A stretch of 64,000 bases of DNA from Micropruina glycogenica (GCF_900289045.1 NZ_LT985188.1:1984001-2048000); one strand, 5' to 3'; shown: positions 48,449-58,816, numbered from the stretch's first letter. Notes: generated by a model not told the origin, from the letters alone. Translations and numbers: made by a program.

Positions 48449-49549
48449 TCAGGCCCCCTTCGTCGCCGCGGCCAGCACCAGCTCGGCCAGAGCGCCGGCG
48501 GCGTCGGCGGGCACCAGGTCTCGGGTGGCGGCCCGCATGGCGGGCAGCCGGGCCGGGTCGGCGAACAGGTCCAGCACCTCGGTGGCCATGCGGTCGGCGG
48601 TGAAGTCGGCGTTGTCGACCAGCAGTCCCGCCCCGCCGGCGACCAGAAAGCCCGCGTTGCGCGCCTGTTCGCCGTTGCCGTGCGGCAACGGCACGAAGAT
48701 CACCGGCAGGCCGACGGTCGCGGTCTCCATCACCGTGCCGGCACCGGCCCGTCCGATCATCAGATCGGCGGCCGCGTAGGCGTCCTCCATGGCGTCCACG
48801 TAGCCCACCGGCACGTAGCGCGCGCCGGTGGCGGGGTCGGTGACCGCCTCGTCGGCCTCGGTGATGTTCTTGGGACCCAGCACGTGCAGCACCTGAATGC
48901 CGGCGGCCAGTAGACGTCCTCGCGCACCCTGGGTGGCCTGGTTGATGCTCTGCGCGCCCTGCGAGCCGCCCGAAACCAGCAGGGTCGGCCGGTTGGGGTC
49001 GAGCCCGAAGCCTTCGCGGGCCGCAGCCCGGCGAGCCTCGACGTCGAGTTCGGCGATGCCGCGCCGCACCGGCAGGCCGAGATAGCGAGCCTTGGCCAGT
49101 GGCGTGTCGGCAAACGACACCCCCACCACCTTGGCGAACCGGGCCGCCACCTTGTTGGCCAGTCCGGGGAGCGCGTTCTGTTCGTGAATCACCACCGGCA
49201 CGCCCATCGTGCGCGCGGCGAGATAGACCGGCAGCGACACGTACCCGCCGAAACCGACCGCCACATCAGCCCGTTCGGCCTTGAGAATGCGGCGCGCCGC
49301 GCGTACCGCACCGATCAGCCGCGAAGGCACGGCGAGCAGTTCAAGGGTCGGCTTACGGGGTAGCGGCACGGGCGGAATCAGCTCCAGCCGCAGCCCCGCC
49401 GCCGGCACCACGGTGGTTTCGAGACCGCGCGCCGTACCCACCGCCACCAACGTTCCGGACGGGTCGAGCTCTGCGATGCGCTCGGCGGTCGCGATCAACG
49501 GCGAAGTGTGGCCGGCGGTTCCCCCTCCGGCCAGCACGACGTGAGCCAT
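48449..49549 (-). CDS. murG: UDP-GlcNAc:undecaprenyl-PP-MurNAc-pentapeptide transferase MurG
   Basis: Converts lipid I to lipid II at the inner face of the membrane. The 366-residue GT-B enzyme has VVLAGGGTAGHTSPL at the start (glycine-rich loop G1), FGGYVSLPVYLAAR (G2), SGGSQGAQSINQA (donor-domain loop) and GRAGAGTVMETATVGLP near 260 with the UDP-GlcNAc binding Glu. ATG at 49549 is chosen over 49564 because GAGGAGAAC is spaced correctly before it and MAHVVLAGGG matches relatives. Confidence 0.96.
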   Translation of the reverse strand: MAHVVLAGGGTAGHTSPLIATAERIAELDPSGTLVAVGTARGLETTVVPAAGLRLELIPPVPLPRKPTLELLAVPSRLIGAVRAARRILKAERADVAVGFGGYVSLPVYLAARTMGVPVVIHEQNALPGLANKVAARFAKVVGVSFADTPLAKARYLGLPVRRGIAELDVEARRAAAREGFGLDPNRPTLLVSGGSQGAQSINQATQGARGRLLAAGIQVLHVLGPKNITEADEAVTDPATGARYVPVGYVDAMEDAYAAADLMIGRAGAGTVMETATVGLPVIFVPLPHGNGEQARNAGFLVAGGAGLLVDNADFTADRMATEVLDLFADPARLPAMRAATRDLVPADAAGALAELVLAAATKGA

Positions 49550-49568
49550 GGTTCTCCTCGACAAAGGC

Positions 49569-50825
49569 CTACGCGCGCCGCGACTCGACCACGGTGACCG
49601 GTGCGCCGGTCGTGCGCTTCTTGCGTTCGGCCAGCCTACGGGCGTCGGGCTCGAGCTTGGCGCAGGCCAACAGCATGCCGATGGCGGCCAGGTTGGCCAT
49701 CAGGCCGGACCCGCCGTAGCTCAGCAGCGGCAGCGTGACCCCCAGCACCGGAATCATCTTGAGCACGACCATGATGTTGACCAGCGCCTGAATCATCAGC
49801 CACGACGTGACGCCGGCCGCCAGGTAGCGGCAGAACGTGATGTCGGATCGCAGCGCGATGCGAAAGCCCGCGTAGGCCAGCACCAGGAACAGCGACAACA
49901 CCACCAAGGTGCCGACCAGCCCGAGCTCTTCGCCCACGATGGCCAACACGTAGTCGGTGTGCGCCTCGGCCAGCGACCCCCACTTCTGCCGGGACGCGCC
50001 CAGACCGAGCCCCCACCAGCCGCCGGACGCCAGCGCGAACACGCCGCGCAGCGGCTGCAGGTTGACACCCATCTGGTCGTGCGTGGAGTCGAAGAAGCCC
50101 GTGATGCGGCCGAGGCGGTTGGCGGAGGTGGCCACCAGCACCACGACGCCGGCACCGACGATGGCGCCGATCGAGGCCAGCATCTTCCACGACGCCCCGA
50201 CGTACCACAGCATCGCCACCACGATGGCGCCCATGATCATGCCGGTGCCCAGGTCGTGCTGCAGCACCACCAGGCTGATCAGCAGCAGCGAGACCGGAAC
50301 GAACGGCACCAGCAGGTGCTTGGGCTGGTCGAGCAGTTTCTGCTTGCGGGCCAGCAGGTCGGCACCCCACACGATGATGGCCAGCTTGGCCAGCTCGGAC
50401 GGCTGAATGCGAAAGAACGACGTGCCGAACTGCACCCAGTTGCGGTTGCCCTTTGCTTCGCCCCAACCCAGCGGAGTGAAGGTGAGTATCTGCAGTGTCA
50501 GCGCGGCGATCACCAGGCCCCAGCCCAGCACCTTCAGCGCCCGTACGTTGCACCGCGACAGCACGAAGGCGGCGGCACCGCCGACGGCCAGAAAGAACAC
50601 CTGGCGCTTCACGAAGTAGTAGGCGTCGCCGAACCGCACGCTGCCCAGCACGCTGGACGCCGAGAGCACCATCATCATGCCCAGGGCCAGCAGCAGCACC
50701 GTGGGCACCAGCACCAGAAAGAAGCTGGCGCGCGGGTGGGCCAGCGCCTCACCGAGCAGCGACGTGCGCGCCCGAGCGGACTTGACGGCGTCTTTTCGAC
50801 TCAGCGGTGATGAGAGGATCGCCAC
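49569..50825 (-). CDS. ftsW: Lipid II polymerase FtsW (SEDS family)
   Basis: Septal peptidoglycan glycosyltransferase that works with FtsI. The 418-residue product has ten predicted membrane helices, FFRIQPSELAKLAIIVWGA after the second pair, LQHDLGTGMIMGAI containing the conserved Asp, the large extracytoplasmic loop (about 230-290) and the C-terminal LPLLSYGGSGLMANLAAIG. GTG at 50825 is five bases after the murD stop; further upstream the frame falls inside murD without similarity. Basic tail RRLAERKKRTT. Confidence 0.94.
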   Translation of the reverse strand: MAILSSPLSRKDAVKSARARTSLLGEALAHPRASFFLVLVPTVLLLALGMMMVLSASSVLGSVRFGDAYYFVKRQVFFLAVGGAAAFVLSRCNVRALKVLGWGLVIAALTLQILTFTPLGWGEAKGNRNWVQFGTSFFRIQPSELAKLAIIVWGADLLARKQKLLDQPKHLLVPFVPVSLLLISLVVLQHDLGTGMIMGAIVVAMLWYVGASWKMLASIGAIVGAGVVVLVATSANRLGRITGFFDSTHDQMGVNLQPLRGVFALASGGWWGLGLGASRQKWGSLAEAHTDYVLAIVGEELGLVGTLVVLSLFLVLAYAGFRIALRSDITFCRYLAAGVTSWLMIQALVNIMVVLKMIPVLGVTLPLLSYGGSGLMANLAAIGMLLACAKLEPDARRLAERKKRTTGAPVTVVESRRA

Positions 50826-50830
50826 TGAGC

Positions 50831-52318
50831 TCAGCCCTTCTCGTCGGCACCGGTGACCCTGCGCGCGGCTTCGGCGAATGCCACACCCCTGGCGTCGTAC
50901 CCGGTGTACATGTCTTTGCTGGCGCAACCCGGAGCGAGCAACACGACGTCGCCTGGACGGGCGTACGAGCGTGCGGCCTGCACCGCCTGCGTCATCGCTC
51001 CAGTGTCTGTTGAATCGATGATCGTGACGGGGATCTGGGGCGCGTGTCGGGCGAGTGCGTCGGCAATCACCTGCCGATCGACGCCCAGCAGCACCACGCC
51101 GCGCAGCTTGTCGCCATAGGTCTGCACCAGGTCGTCGAACGTGGTGCCCTTGGCCTGGCCGCCCGCCACCCACACGATCGAGTCGAACGCCCGCAACGAC
51201 GAGGCCGCGGCGTGCGGGTTGGTGGCCTTGGAGTCGTCCACCCAGCGGATGCCGTCGTGTTCGGCCACGGTTTGAATGCGGTGGTCGCCCAGTTCGAGCC
51301 GGCGCAGCCCGTCGCGAACCGCGGTGGCCGGCACCCCGAACGACCGGGCCAGCGCGGCGGCGGCCAGTGCGTTCTCGACGTTGTGTGGGGCAAGCGGATG
51401 AATGTCGTCCACCTTCGCGATCTCCATGGCCGAATCGCGGCGCTGGGCGATGAACGCGCGGTCGACCAGCAGGTCGTCCACCACCCCCAGCATCGACACC
51501 GACGGGGTGCCCAGGGTGAACCCGACGGCCCTGGCCCCCTCGGTGACCTCGGCGTTCTCGACCATGCGCATGGTGGCCTCGTCGGCCACGTTGTAGACAC
51601 AGGCGTGCGTGACCCGCTGAAAGATCCTGGCCTTGTCGGCGGCGTAGGCGGCCATGGCGTCGGGCTCGTCGCTGCCCCACGTGGCCGGGTCGGCGTACCA
51701 CTCCAGATGGTCGGGGTGCAGGTTCAGCACCGCGGCCGAATGCAGCGTCAGCGAGTGGGCGTAGTGCAGTTGAAAGCTCGACAGCTCGACGGCCAACACG
51801 TCGTAGCTGACCTCGTCGAGAATCGCCTCGACGATCGGACGGCCCACGTTGCCCACCGCCGAGGTGGTCAGGCCCGCGGCCACCAGCATCGACTCGAGCA
51901 TGTTCACCGTGGTGGTCTTGCCGTTGGTGCCGGTGACCCCGAGCCAGGGCACCACCCGGTCGGGCTGCATCATGCGCCAGGCCAGTTCGACCTCGCCCCA
52001 GATCGGCACGCCGCGGTGCCTGGCCTGCTGCAGCAGCGGCGCGGTGGGCCGCCACCCCGGCGAGGCGACCACCAGGTCGCACTCGGGCAACAGTGCGGTG
52101 CTGCCCGGGCCCAGCCGCACGTCGGCGTCGAGCACGCCCAGAATCGCTGCCTTCTCGACGTTGGTGGCGGTGTCGGCCTCGTCGAGCACGATCACGTTGG
52201 CGCCCAGTTCGAGCAGCCCGTCGGCCGCCGCATAGCCCGACGCCGCCAGGCCTGCCACCACGACGGTGGCCTCGGCCCAGGGCGACAGCCGGGTGGCCTC
52301 AGGCAACCAGTCGATCAC
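50831..52318 (-). CDS. murD: UDP-N-acetylmuramoyl-L-alanine--D-glutamate ligase
   Basis: Adds D-Glu to UDP-MurNAc-L-Ala. The 495-residue product has the N-terminal domain [20 protein letters not shown], the ATP loop [15 protein letters not shown] (about 120-134), [11 protein letters not shown] with the catalytic Glu near 170, HPDHLEWY near 195 and the C-terminal [17 protein letters not shown] near 350. GTG at 52318 overlaps the mraY stop as GTGA; the longer open frame upstream lies within mraY. Confidence 0.96.
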   Translation of the reverse strand: MIDWLPEATRLSPWAEATVVVAGLAASGYAAADGLLELGANVIVLDEADTATNVEKAAILGVLDADVRLGPGSTALLPECDLVVASPGWRPTAPLLQQARHRGVPIWGEVELAWRMMQPDRVVPWLGVTGTNGKTTTVNMLESMLVAAGLTTSAVGNVGRPIVEAILDEVSYDVLAVELSSFQLHYAHSLTLHSAAVLNLHPDHLEWYADPATWGSDEPDAMAAYAADKARIFQRVTHACVYNVADEATMRMVENAEVTEGARAVGFTLGTPSVSMLGVVDDLLVDRAFIAQRRDSAMEIAKVDDIHPLAPHNVENALAAAALARSFGVPATAVRDGLRRLELGDHRIQTVAEHDGIRWVDDSKATNPHAAASSLRAFDSIVWVAGGQAKGTTFDDLVQTYGDKLRGVVLLGVDRQVIADALARHAPQIPVTIIDSTDTGAMTQAVQAARSYARPGDVVLLAPGCASKDMYTGYDARGVAFAEAARRVTGADEKG

Positions 52319-53388
52319 GGCAGCCCCACCGTCCATTCGGCGTAGAAGGCACCCAGGCCGAGCGCGACGCACAGCCCACAGATGATCCAGAACCTGATCA
52401 CGATCGTGATCTCGGCCCACCCCAGAAGTTCGAAGTGGTGCTGCAGGGGCGCCATCTTGAACAGCCGTTTGCCCTTGGTGAGCTTGAACCAGCCGACCTG
52501 CAGCACCACCGAAAGGGTGATGATCAGAAACAGCCCGGCGATGATCGGCATCAGCAGCTCGGTGCGGGTGAAGATCGACAGGGCCGCGAAACCGCCGCCG
52601 ATGGCCAGCGATCCGGTGTCGCCCATGAAGATCTTGGCCGGGCTGGCGTTCCACCACAGAAAGCCGAAGCATGCGCCGGCGAGGGCCAGGGACACCAGAG
52701 CCAGGTCACGCGGGTCGCGCACCCAGTAGCACTGCGGGCCGGCGGTCGAGCTGGTCGAGCACGACTGGTTGTTCTGCCAGATGTTCACCACCGCGTAGGC
52801 GGCGAACACCATGGCGGCCGCGCCCGCGGCGAGCCCGTCGAGGCCGTCGGTGAGGTTGGCGGCGTTCGACCACGAGGCGATCAGCAGCACGATCCAGATC
52901 ACCGCGAGCCAGATCGGCAGCTGCAGCCAGTTGATGTCGCGCAAGAACGAGATCGCCTGGCTGGCCGGGGTGATGCCCTGCTCGTCGGGGAACTGAAACG
53001 ACAAGATGGCGAACGAGATGCCGACCAGCCCCTGCCCGGCCAGCTTGGCCCGGCTGTTCAGGCCCAACGAGCGGGCCTTGCTGATCTTGGTCCAGTCGTC
53101 GGCGAAGCCCACCAGGCCCAGCCCGGTGACCAGATAGATCACCAACAGCCCGGACGCCGTCGGCAACGTCCAGGTGATCAGGTGCGCCAGGGTGTAGCCG
53201 AAGATCACCGCCACGATGATCACGATGCCGCCCATGGTGGGCGTGCCGCGTTTGGTGTGGTGGGCGGTGGGGCCGTCGTCGCGAATGAACTGGCCGTAGC
53301 CGTTCTTGACCAGCACCCGAATGGCGAACCGGGTGCCCAGCAGGGTGCCGATCAGAGCGAGACCGCCGGCCAGCAGAATGCTTCTCAT
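52315..53388 (-). CDS. mraY: Phospho-N-acetylmuramoyl-pentapeptide transferase
   Basis: Makes lipid I by attaching phospho-MurNAc-pentapeptide to undecaprenyl phosphate. The 357-residue membrane enzyme has about ten helices and the cytoplasmic catalytic loops: [14 protein letters not shown] near 68, [12 protein letters not shown] with the Asp pair near 115, [12 protein letters not shown] near 192 and [13 protein letters not shown] near 256. ATG at 53388 overlaps the murF stop (ATGA). Confidence 0.96.
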   Translation of the reverse strand: MRSILLAGGLALIGTLLGTRFAIRVLVKNGYGQFIRDDGPTAHHTKRGTPTMGGIVIIVAVIFGYTLAHLITWTLPTASGLLVIYLVTGLGLVGFADDWTKISKARSLGLNSRAKLAGQGLVGISFAILSFQFPDEQGITPASQAISFLRDINWLQLPIWLAVIWIVLLIASWSNAANLTDGLDGLAAGAAAMVFAAYAVVNIWQNNQSCSTSSTAGPQCYWVRDPRDLALVSLALAGACFGFLWWNASPAKIFMGDTGSLAIGGGFAALSIFTRTELLMPIIAGLFLIITLSVVLQVGWFKLTKGKRLFKMAPLQHHFELLGWAEITIVIRFWIICGLCVALGLGAFYAEWTVGLP

Positions 53389-54806
53389 GCCGTCTCACCC
53401 GCCGCGGCCAGCGCATCGGCGACCCGGTCGAGGGCCAGCCCGCGCGACGCCTTGACCACCACCACGTCGGCCGGCTGCAGGTTCGCTTGCGCCACCGCCA
53501 CCGCCTCCTGAACGTCACTCACCCGTGTCACTGTGCCAAACCCGCGCCGGACGCCCCGCGCGATCTCGTCGGCGAGTTGCCCGACTGCGACCACCTCGAA
53601 CCCCAGCTCGGCGGCCAGCGCACCCAGCTTCTCATGCTCGTCTGCCGCGGCCGCACCGAGTTCGAGCATGTCGCCGAGCACCGCGATCAACCGACCACCC
53701 GCGCGCCGCATGCCGGCGACCGTGACCAGGGCCGCCCGCATCGAGTCGGGGTTGGCGTTGTAGGCGTCGTTGACGACCAGCACACCGTCGGCGCGCGGCA
53801 TCAACTGCATGCGCCACGCCGACTGGGCCACCGCGCCGCTCAGCGCCCCGGCCACAGTGACCGGGGGCACGCCCAGGGCCAGCGCCGCGGTGGCGGCGGC
53901 CAGCGCGTTGACGACCTGATGCCGTCCGGGGCCCTGCAGTTCGACCGGCTCGGCGCAGTCGATGGCACCGTCGTCACCGGCACCGGCGGCACGCAACGTG
54001 AACGAATGCCGCTGCACATCATCGGCGCGCAAGTGCTCAGCCCACACCCGTAGGTCACCCGCCGGCTCACCGGTGAGCGAGTAGTGCGCCAACCGGGCGC
54101 GGGTGCGGGCGGCCATCGCGGCGACCAGCGGGTCGTCGGCGTTGAGCACGGCCCAACCCTGCGGCGTGAGCGCCTCGACCAGTTCGCCCTTGGCCAGGGC
54201 GATGGCTTCGACCGAGCCGAACTCGCCCAGGTGGGCGTGGCCGACGTTGAGCACCACGGCGACGTCTGGGGGGACGATGCGGCAGAGCCACGCGATATGG
54301 CCGCCGCCACGGGCGCCCATCTCGCTGACCAGAAAGCGGGTGTCGTCGGTGACCCGCAGAGCCGTCAACGGCACCCCGATCTCGTTGTTGAACGACCCTT
54401 TCGGGCTGATCGTGGCCCCGTGGGCGGCAAGCACCTGGCCGAGCAGGTCTTTGGTGCTGGTCTTGCCCGACGAACCGGTGATGCCCACCGTTCGCAGTCC
54501 GCTGGACTTGGCTTCAGCGATCACGCCGGTGGCCAACCGAGTGAGCCCCTGCAGGGCGTCCGGTACCACCAGGTGAGCCAGCGCGGCGTCGGTCGGGTGG
54601 GTGCAGATGGCCGCGACCGCCCCGTTGGCGGCCGCGGCGGCCACGAAGTCGTGCCCGTCGACGTGCTCGCCGGGCAGGGCCACGAACACCGCTCCGGGCG
54701 TGGCGAGCCGCGAGTCGATCACCACGTCCGGCCCCGCCGTGCCCTCGATTGCCGGGTCGGCGGCGCCGGCCAGCGCCGCCACGGCCCGAATAGTTCGTTC
54801 ACGCAC
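53385..54806 (-). CDS. murF: UDP-MurNAc-tripeptide--D-alanyl-D-alanine ligase
   Basis: Adds D-Ala-D-Ala to the muramyl tripeptide. The 473-residue product has DSRLATPGAVFVALPGE in the N-terminal domain, the ATP loop GITGSSGKTSTKDLL (about 108-122), FNNEIGVPLTAL near 140, SEMGARGGGHI near 162 with the catalytic Glu, and NDAYNANPDSMRAAL near 345. GTG at 54806 overlaps the murE stop by eight bases and gives VRERTIRAVAALAG, a family-like start; an ATG-like start at 54830 would overlap more. Confidence 0.94.
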   Translation of the reverse strand: MRERTIRAVAALAGAADPAIEGTAGPDVVIDSRLATPGAVFVALPGEHVDGHDFVAAAAANGAVAAICTHPTDAALAHLVVPDALQGLTRLATGVIAEAKSSGLRTVGITGSSGKTSTKDLLGQVLAAHGATISPKGSFNNEIGVPLTALRVTDDTRFLVSEMGARGGGHIAWLCRIVPPDVAVVLNVGHAHLGEFGSVEAIALAKGELVEALTPQGWAVLNADDPLVAAMAARTRARLAHYSLTGEPAGDLRVWAEHLRADDVQRHSFTLRAAGAGDDGAIDCAEPVELQGPGRHQVVNALAAATAALALGVPPVTVAGALSGAVAQSAWRMQLMPRADGVLVVNDAYNANPDSMRAALVTVAGMRRAGGRLIAVLGDMLELGAAAADEHEKLGALAAELGFEVVAVGQLADEIARGVRRGFGTVTRVSDVQEAVAVAQANLQPADVVVVKASRGLALDRVADALAAAGETA

Positions 54807-56280
54807 CGTCTGCACTCCCCCCACGAACACGTTGCCACTGCTGCTGCACCGCCGCCACGTCGTCGAACGGGCTGATCACCCCGGCGATCTCTTGCCCGCT
54901 CTCGTGGCCCTTGCCGAGCACGGCGACCCAGGTGTCGGCATCGGCCCGGCGCAACGCCAGGTCGATCGCCGAGCGGCGGTCGCCGCCGTCGAGCACCTCG
55001 GCGCCGGCCACCGACCGGGCACCGGCCAGCACGCTCGCCCGAATCTGTTCGGGTACCTCGCTGCGCGGGTTGTCGTCGGTGACCACCACGAGTTCGGCGT
55101 TTTCGGCCGCCGCCGCCCCCATCGGACCCCGCTTGCCCGGGTCACGATCGCCGCCGGCGCCCAGCACCACGATGCGCGGCCGGGGCAGCACGGTGAGCGC
55201 CGCGGTGACCGCCTCGGGGGTGTGGGCGAAGTCGACCACCACGCGCGGCGCGCCGGAGCCCAGCGGCACCCGCTGCATACGGCCCGGCACGAACGCCTGC
55301 GCGAAGCCGGCCACGCCTCGGCTGAGGTCGACCCCGGCGGCGTTCAGCATGGCGGTGGCCGTGATCGCGTTCTGCACGTTGAAGGCGCCGGGTATGCCGA
55401 CGGTGCAGCGCAGTTCGGCATCAGGAGTGGCGATCCGCACCACGCTGCGCAGCTCGTCGTCGGTCTCGTAGTCGACCAGCCGCACGTCGGCGTCGGCAGC
55501 GCTGCCGGTGGTGAGCAGCGGCGTGCCCTCGGCTGCGATCAGCCCGGCCAAGCGCCGTCCCCACTCGCCGTCGACGTTCACCACGCAGGCACGGGAGCGT
55601 CCACCCAGAAACAGCCGCGCCTTGGCTTCGAAGTACGCCTGCATGGTGTGGTGAAAGTCGAGGTGGTCGCGGCCCAGGTGGGTGAAGGCGGCGACGTCGA
55701 AGGTGATGCCCGCGACGCGGTGCAGCGCCAGGGCGTGCGACGACACCTCCATCGCCACACTGCTGGCTCCGGCGTCGCGCAGGTCTGCGAGCAGTTGTTG
55801 CAGGTCGGGAGCCTCGGGGGTGGTGACCGTCGAGCGGGAACGTTCGAGCTGCCGTCCGGCCACCCGAAAGCCGATCGTGCCCAGCGTGCCGACCGTCTCA
55901 CCCAGGTTCGCCAGGGCCGCCTCGAGCAGAAACATGGTGCTGGTCTTGCCGTTGGTGCCGGTGATGCCGAACATGCGCATCGAACGCGCGGGATGGCCCT
56001 GCACGGCGGCCGCGATCTCGGCCAGTGCCGTCCTGGGGTCGTCGACCACGACCACCGGCACGTCGGCGTCGATCAGGGCCCGCCCCTCGTGGTCGGTCAG
56101 CACGGCGACCGCCCCCTGCGCCACCGCCTGCGCGGTGAACCGGGCGCCGTGCGTGTGCTGCCCCGGCAGTGCCGCGTACAGCTCGCCCGGCCGAACCCGT
56201 CGAGAATCGAGACTGACGCCGGCGACCGCCACATCGGGCGCACCGGGCAGCAGTTCAGCGAGGCGAACCGGGTTAGCCAT
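54799..56280 (-). CDS. murE: UDP-MurNAc-L-alanyl-D-glutamate--2,6-diaminopimelate ligase
   Basis: Adds the third stem-peptide residue. The 493-residue product has SLDSRRVRPGELYAALPG, the ATP loop GITGTNGKTSTMFLL (about 105-119), TTPEAPDLQQLL, AMEVSSHALALHRV with the catalytic Glu, and THLGRDHLDFHHTM. The specificity loop reads DDNPRSEVPEQI: DNPR marks diaminopimelate-adding enzymes (lysine-adding ones have DNPA or similar), so the wall peptide contains DAP; LL and meso forms cannot be told apart from this. Confidence 0.95.
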   Translation of the reverse strand: MANPVRLAELLPGAPDVAVAGVSLDSRRVRPGELYAALPGQHTHGARFTAQAVAQGAVAVLTDHEGRALIDADVPVVVVDDPRTALAEIAAAVQGHPARSMRMFGITGTNGKTSTMFLLEAALANLGETVGTLGTIGFRVAGRQLERSRSTVTTPEAPDLQQLLADLRDAGASSVAMEVSSHALALHRVAGITFDVAAFTHLGRDHLDFHHTMQAYFEAKARLFLGGRSRACVVNVDGEWGRRLAGLIAAEGTPLLTTGSAADADVRLVDYETDDELRSVVRIATPDAELRCTVGIPGAFNVQNAITATAMLNAAGVDLSRGVAGFAQAFVPGRMQRVPLGSGAPRVVVDFAHTPEAVTAALTVLPRPRIVVLGAGGDRDPGKRGPMGAAAAENAELVVVTDDNPRSEVPEQIRASVLAGARSVAGAEVLDGGDRRSAIDLALRRADADTWVAVLGKGHESGQEIAGVISPFDDVAAVQQQWQRVRGGSADGA

Positions 56281-56327
56281 GCCTCAGCACCCTAGTGGTG
56301 TGATTCATCGAGGGGACGCACCGCTGG

Positions 56328-58160
56328 TCACTCGAGCGGAAGCTTGACGCCCTTGGACTTCGACGGCTCGACGGCGTAGCGGGGCAGGGCCAGCGCCATG
56401 ATGTCGTGCATGATCGGGGCCGCCACCGCCGCGCCCGAGGCGCCGTTGTACTTGGGGTTCCAGACCACCGAATACACCAGCACCTGGGGGTTCTCGATCG
56501 GGGCGACGCCGATGGTCGAGACCACCGACTCACCGCGGTAGCACTTGCAGTCGGCGCTGACCAGGCGAGCGGTGCCGGTCTTGGTGCCGATGCGGTACCC
56601 GTCGATCCTGAACGAGTTGCTCTTCTGGTTGAGCGCCTGCTGCTCCATCAGCGACCGCACCTGTTCGGACGTCTCTTCAGAGATCACCCGGCGCGGGGTG
56701 GTGTTCTGGGCGCTGGGAGTGAACGGCTGACCGTCCATGGTCGAGATCACGCTCGGCGCGTGGTAGACGCCGCCGTTGACCACCGACGCCACCGCGGTGG
56801 CGTTCTGCAGCGCCGTCACCGACAGGCTGGTGCCGAAGGCGATGCCGTCGCGGGTGTAGTCGGGCATCGTCGCCTTGGGCAGCACGCCGGCCGACTCGCC
56901 GCCGATGCCGACGTTGGTGCGCTGGCCCAGGCCGAACGAGGCGTAGTAGTCGCGCAGCTGCTGCTTGGGCATCTTGCGGGCCAGGGTGATGGTGCCCAGG
57001 TTCGACGACTTGGCGAACACGCCGCGGGCGCGCAGGGTGATGGTGCCGTGGTTCCACCAGTCGTGAATGGTGAACTGGTCCTGCTTGATGAAGCCGGGCA
57101 CCTTCACCTTGGTGTCGGGCTCGACCGTGCCCGAGTCGAACAGGGCCGCGAAGGTGAGGATCTTCTGCACCGAGCCGGGCTCGTACACGCTCATCACGGC
57201 CCGGTTGCCCATGTTGGCCGCTTCACTCTTGCCGGGATCGTTGCTGTCGAACGAGGGGCCGTTGGCCATCACCAGCACCTCACCGGTGCGCGGGTCCATG
57301 ACGATCACGGCGGCGGCCTCGGCGCCGGTGTCGGCCAGGGCCTTGGCGATGCGCTGCTCGGCCATCAGTTGCAGGGCAGAGTCGATGGTCAGCCCGAAGC
57401 TGTGCCCGTTCTGGGCGGGGGTCAACACGTTGTCGCCGAGGGGAATCTTGCCGTTCGGCGACCCGTCGTAGACCTCTTTGCCGTCGGTGCCGTGCAGCAA
57501 CTTCTCCAGCGCCAGCTCCAGTCCGCCGGCCGCGTCGCCCTGCTCGTTCACCCAGCCGATCAGGTTGGCGGCCAAAGTGCCGTTGGGATAGCGCCGGGTC
57601 GGCGCCACCGCGCGGGTGAGCCCGAGCAGGCCCGCGGCCTTCATCTCGGTCTGGAGTTCTTGAAAGGTCTCGGCCGGCACGCGCTTGGCGATCACCTTGT
57701 ACGAGATCTTCTCGTCGGTGAGCTTGGGCAGGTAATCGGCAGCGACGCCGCCCAGGTACTTGGCCAGCAGGTCGGCAAGTTTCTGTGGGGCGGTGGCGGC
57801 GATGGCCTTGTCGTTCGCGGTCATCGGCTGCAGGCCCATCTTGCCGTTGGTCGCGATGGCTTTGGGGTCGGCGATCACGTTGACCGTCTGCTCGGTGTAG
57901 GCCAGCACGTCGCCGTAGCGGTCGGTCAGATCGCCGCGAGTCGCGGGCAGCACCTGCGTCTGCTTCATCTGGTCGGCTGCTTCGGCCGCGTAGGCCGAGG
58001 AGTCGAACGCCTGCACCTGCAGCGCCCGTCCGGCGCACAGGCTGAACACCACCGCGATGGCGATCAGCAACACGCGTATGCGGCCCACCGGCGAGGCCAG
58101 CGGCCAGCGCGCCTTGCGCAGCCGCGACAGTTGCCGGTTCGTGCTCGACTTCAGCGTCAT
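56328..58160 (-). CDS. ftsI: Septal peptidoglycan transpeptidase FtsI (PBP3 class)
   Basis: Class B penicillin-binding protein that crosslinks septal wall with FtsW. The 610-residue product has a cytoplasmic N-terminus and one membrane helix (about 28-48), a pedestal domain with RGDLTDRYGDVLA near 75, and the transpeptidase domain with YEPGSVQKILTF (active-site Ser, SxxK) near 318, KSSNLGT (SxN) near 373 and GTKTGTARL (KTG) near 534. ATG overlaps the ftsL-like stop (58157-58160). No C-terminal PASTA domain. Confidence 0.95.
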   Translation of the reverse strand: MTLKSSTNRQLSRLRKARWPLASPVGRIRVLLIAIAVVFSLCAGRALQVQAFDSSAYAAEAADQMKQTQVLPATRGDLTDRYGDVLAYTEQTVNVIADPKAIATNGKMGLQPMTANDKAIAATAPQKLADLLAKYLGGVAADYLPKLTDEKISYKVIAKRVPAETFQELQTEMKAAGLLGLTRAVAPTRRYPNGTLAANLIGWVNEQGDAAGGLELALEKLLHGTDGKEVYDGSPNGKIPLGDNVLTPAQNGHSFGLTIDSALQLMAEQRIAKALADTGAEAAAVIVMDPRTGEVLVMANGPSFDSNDPGKSEAANMGNRAVMSVYEPGSVQKILTFAALFDSGTVEPDTKVKVPGFIKQDQFTIHDWWNHGTITLRARGVFAKSSNLGTITLARKMPKQQLRDYYASFGLGQRTNVGIGGESAGVLPKATMPDYTRDGIAFGTSLSVTALQNATAVASVVNGGVYHAPSVISTMDGQPFTPSAQNTTPRRVISEETSEQVRSLMEQQALNQKSNSFRIDGYRIGTKTGTARLVSADCKCYRGESVVSTIGVAPIENPQVLVYSVVWNPKYNGASGAAVAAPIMHDIMALALPRYAVEPSKSKGVKLPLE

Positions 58161-58816
58161 CGATCGGTCCCGTTCTTCTTGCCGGTCTTCTTCTTGGCGG
58201 CCTCCTCGGCAGCCTTCTTCGCGTCGGCCTTCGCCTTCGCTTTCGCCTTGGCCTCGGCTTCAGCCTTCTTCTTCTCTTCCGCGGCCTTGGCCTTCGCCTC
58301 TTTCGCCGCCTTGGCCTTGGCGGCCAGGTCGGCGATGCGCTTGGCCTCGGCGTCGGCAGCCTTCTGGGCCAACGCGGCCAGCTCGTCGGGCGTGCGATAA
58401 CGCACGTCGGGAATCTCGTAGCCACTGATGCTGGTGGGGTTGCCGACCACCTGACCGTTCGGCAACGTCAGGTACACCGGGTACGGGTTGGGCACCATGC
58501 CGAGCTTGGTCGCCTCGACCGCGAGCCGGGTGCTCGAGCGGGCCTCAGTGACCTGCGACTGGAGTTCGGCCACCCGGTAGCCGAGCTGCGCAGCCTCTTT
58601 CTGCCGGTTCTGCACCGCGAAACCCTGCTCCTGCAGCGCGGTGTTCAAAAGCAGCAGGCCCACCATGCCGACCGCCAGAAACACCCCGAGCACCAGCACG
58701 AACGGCACGCTGCCCATGCGCCGGGACGGAATCGGCACCGACGTCAGGCCCCAACGGCGGGGACGCTCCGTGCTCGCGCGCTCCGGACCCTTGCGGAGTG
58801 CTTCGAGTGCTGTCAT
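58157..58816 (-). CDS. ftsL: FtsL-like division protein with Ala/Lys-rich tail
   Basis: 219-residue bitopic protein in the ftsL position between rsmH and ftsI. Cytoplasmic N-terminus (about 1-35), one membrane helix (about 36-59, VPFVLVLGVFLAVGMVGLLLL) and a short coiled coil with GYRVAELQSQVTEARSSTRL as in FtsL. After LGMVPNPYPVYLTLPNGQVV the protein continues into a highly charged helix (about 145-215) of KAKAKAAEEKKKAEA type that ordinary FtsL proteins lack. FtsL proteins diverge strongly, so position and topology carry most of the assignment. Overlaps both neighbours by four bases. Confidence 0.82.
   Translation of the reverse strand: MTALEALRKGPERASTERPRRWGLTSVPIPSRRMGSVPFVLVLGVFLAVGMVGLLLLNTALQEQGFAVQNRQKEAAQLGYRVAELQSQVTEARSSTRLAVEATKLGMVPNPYPVYLTLPNGQVVGNPTSISGYEIPDVRYRTPDELAALAQKAADAEAKRIADLAAKAKAAKEAKAKAAEEKKKAEAEAKAKAKAKADAKKAAEEAAKKKTGKKNGTDR

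Noticed and set aside
49548-53511. Long plus-strand frames opposite ftsW, murD, mraY
   Set aside because: Mirror frames of conserved dcw genes with biased composition; no ribosome sites or motifs.
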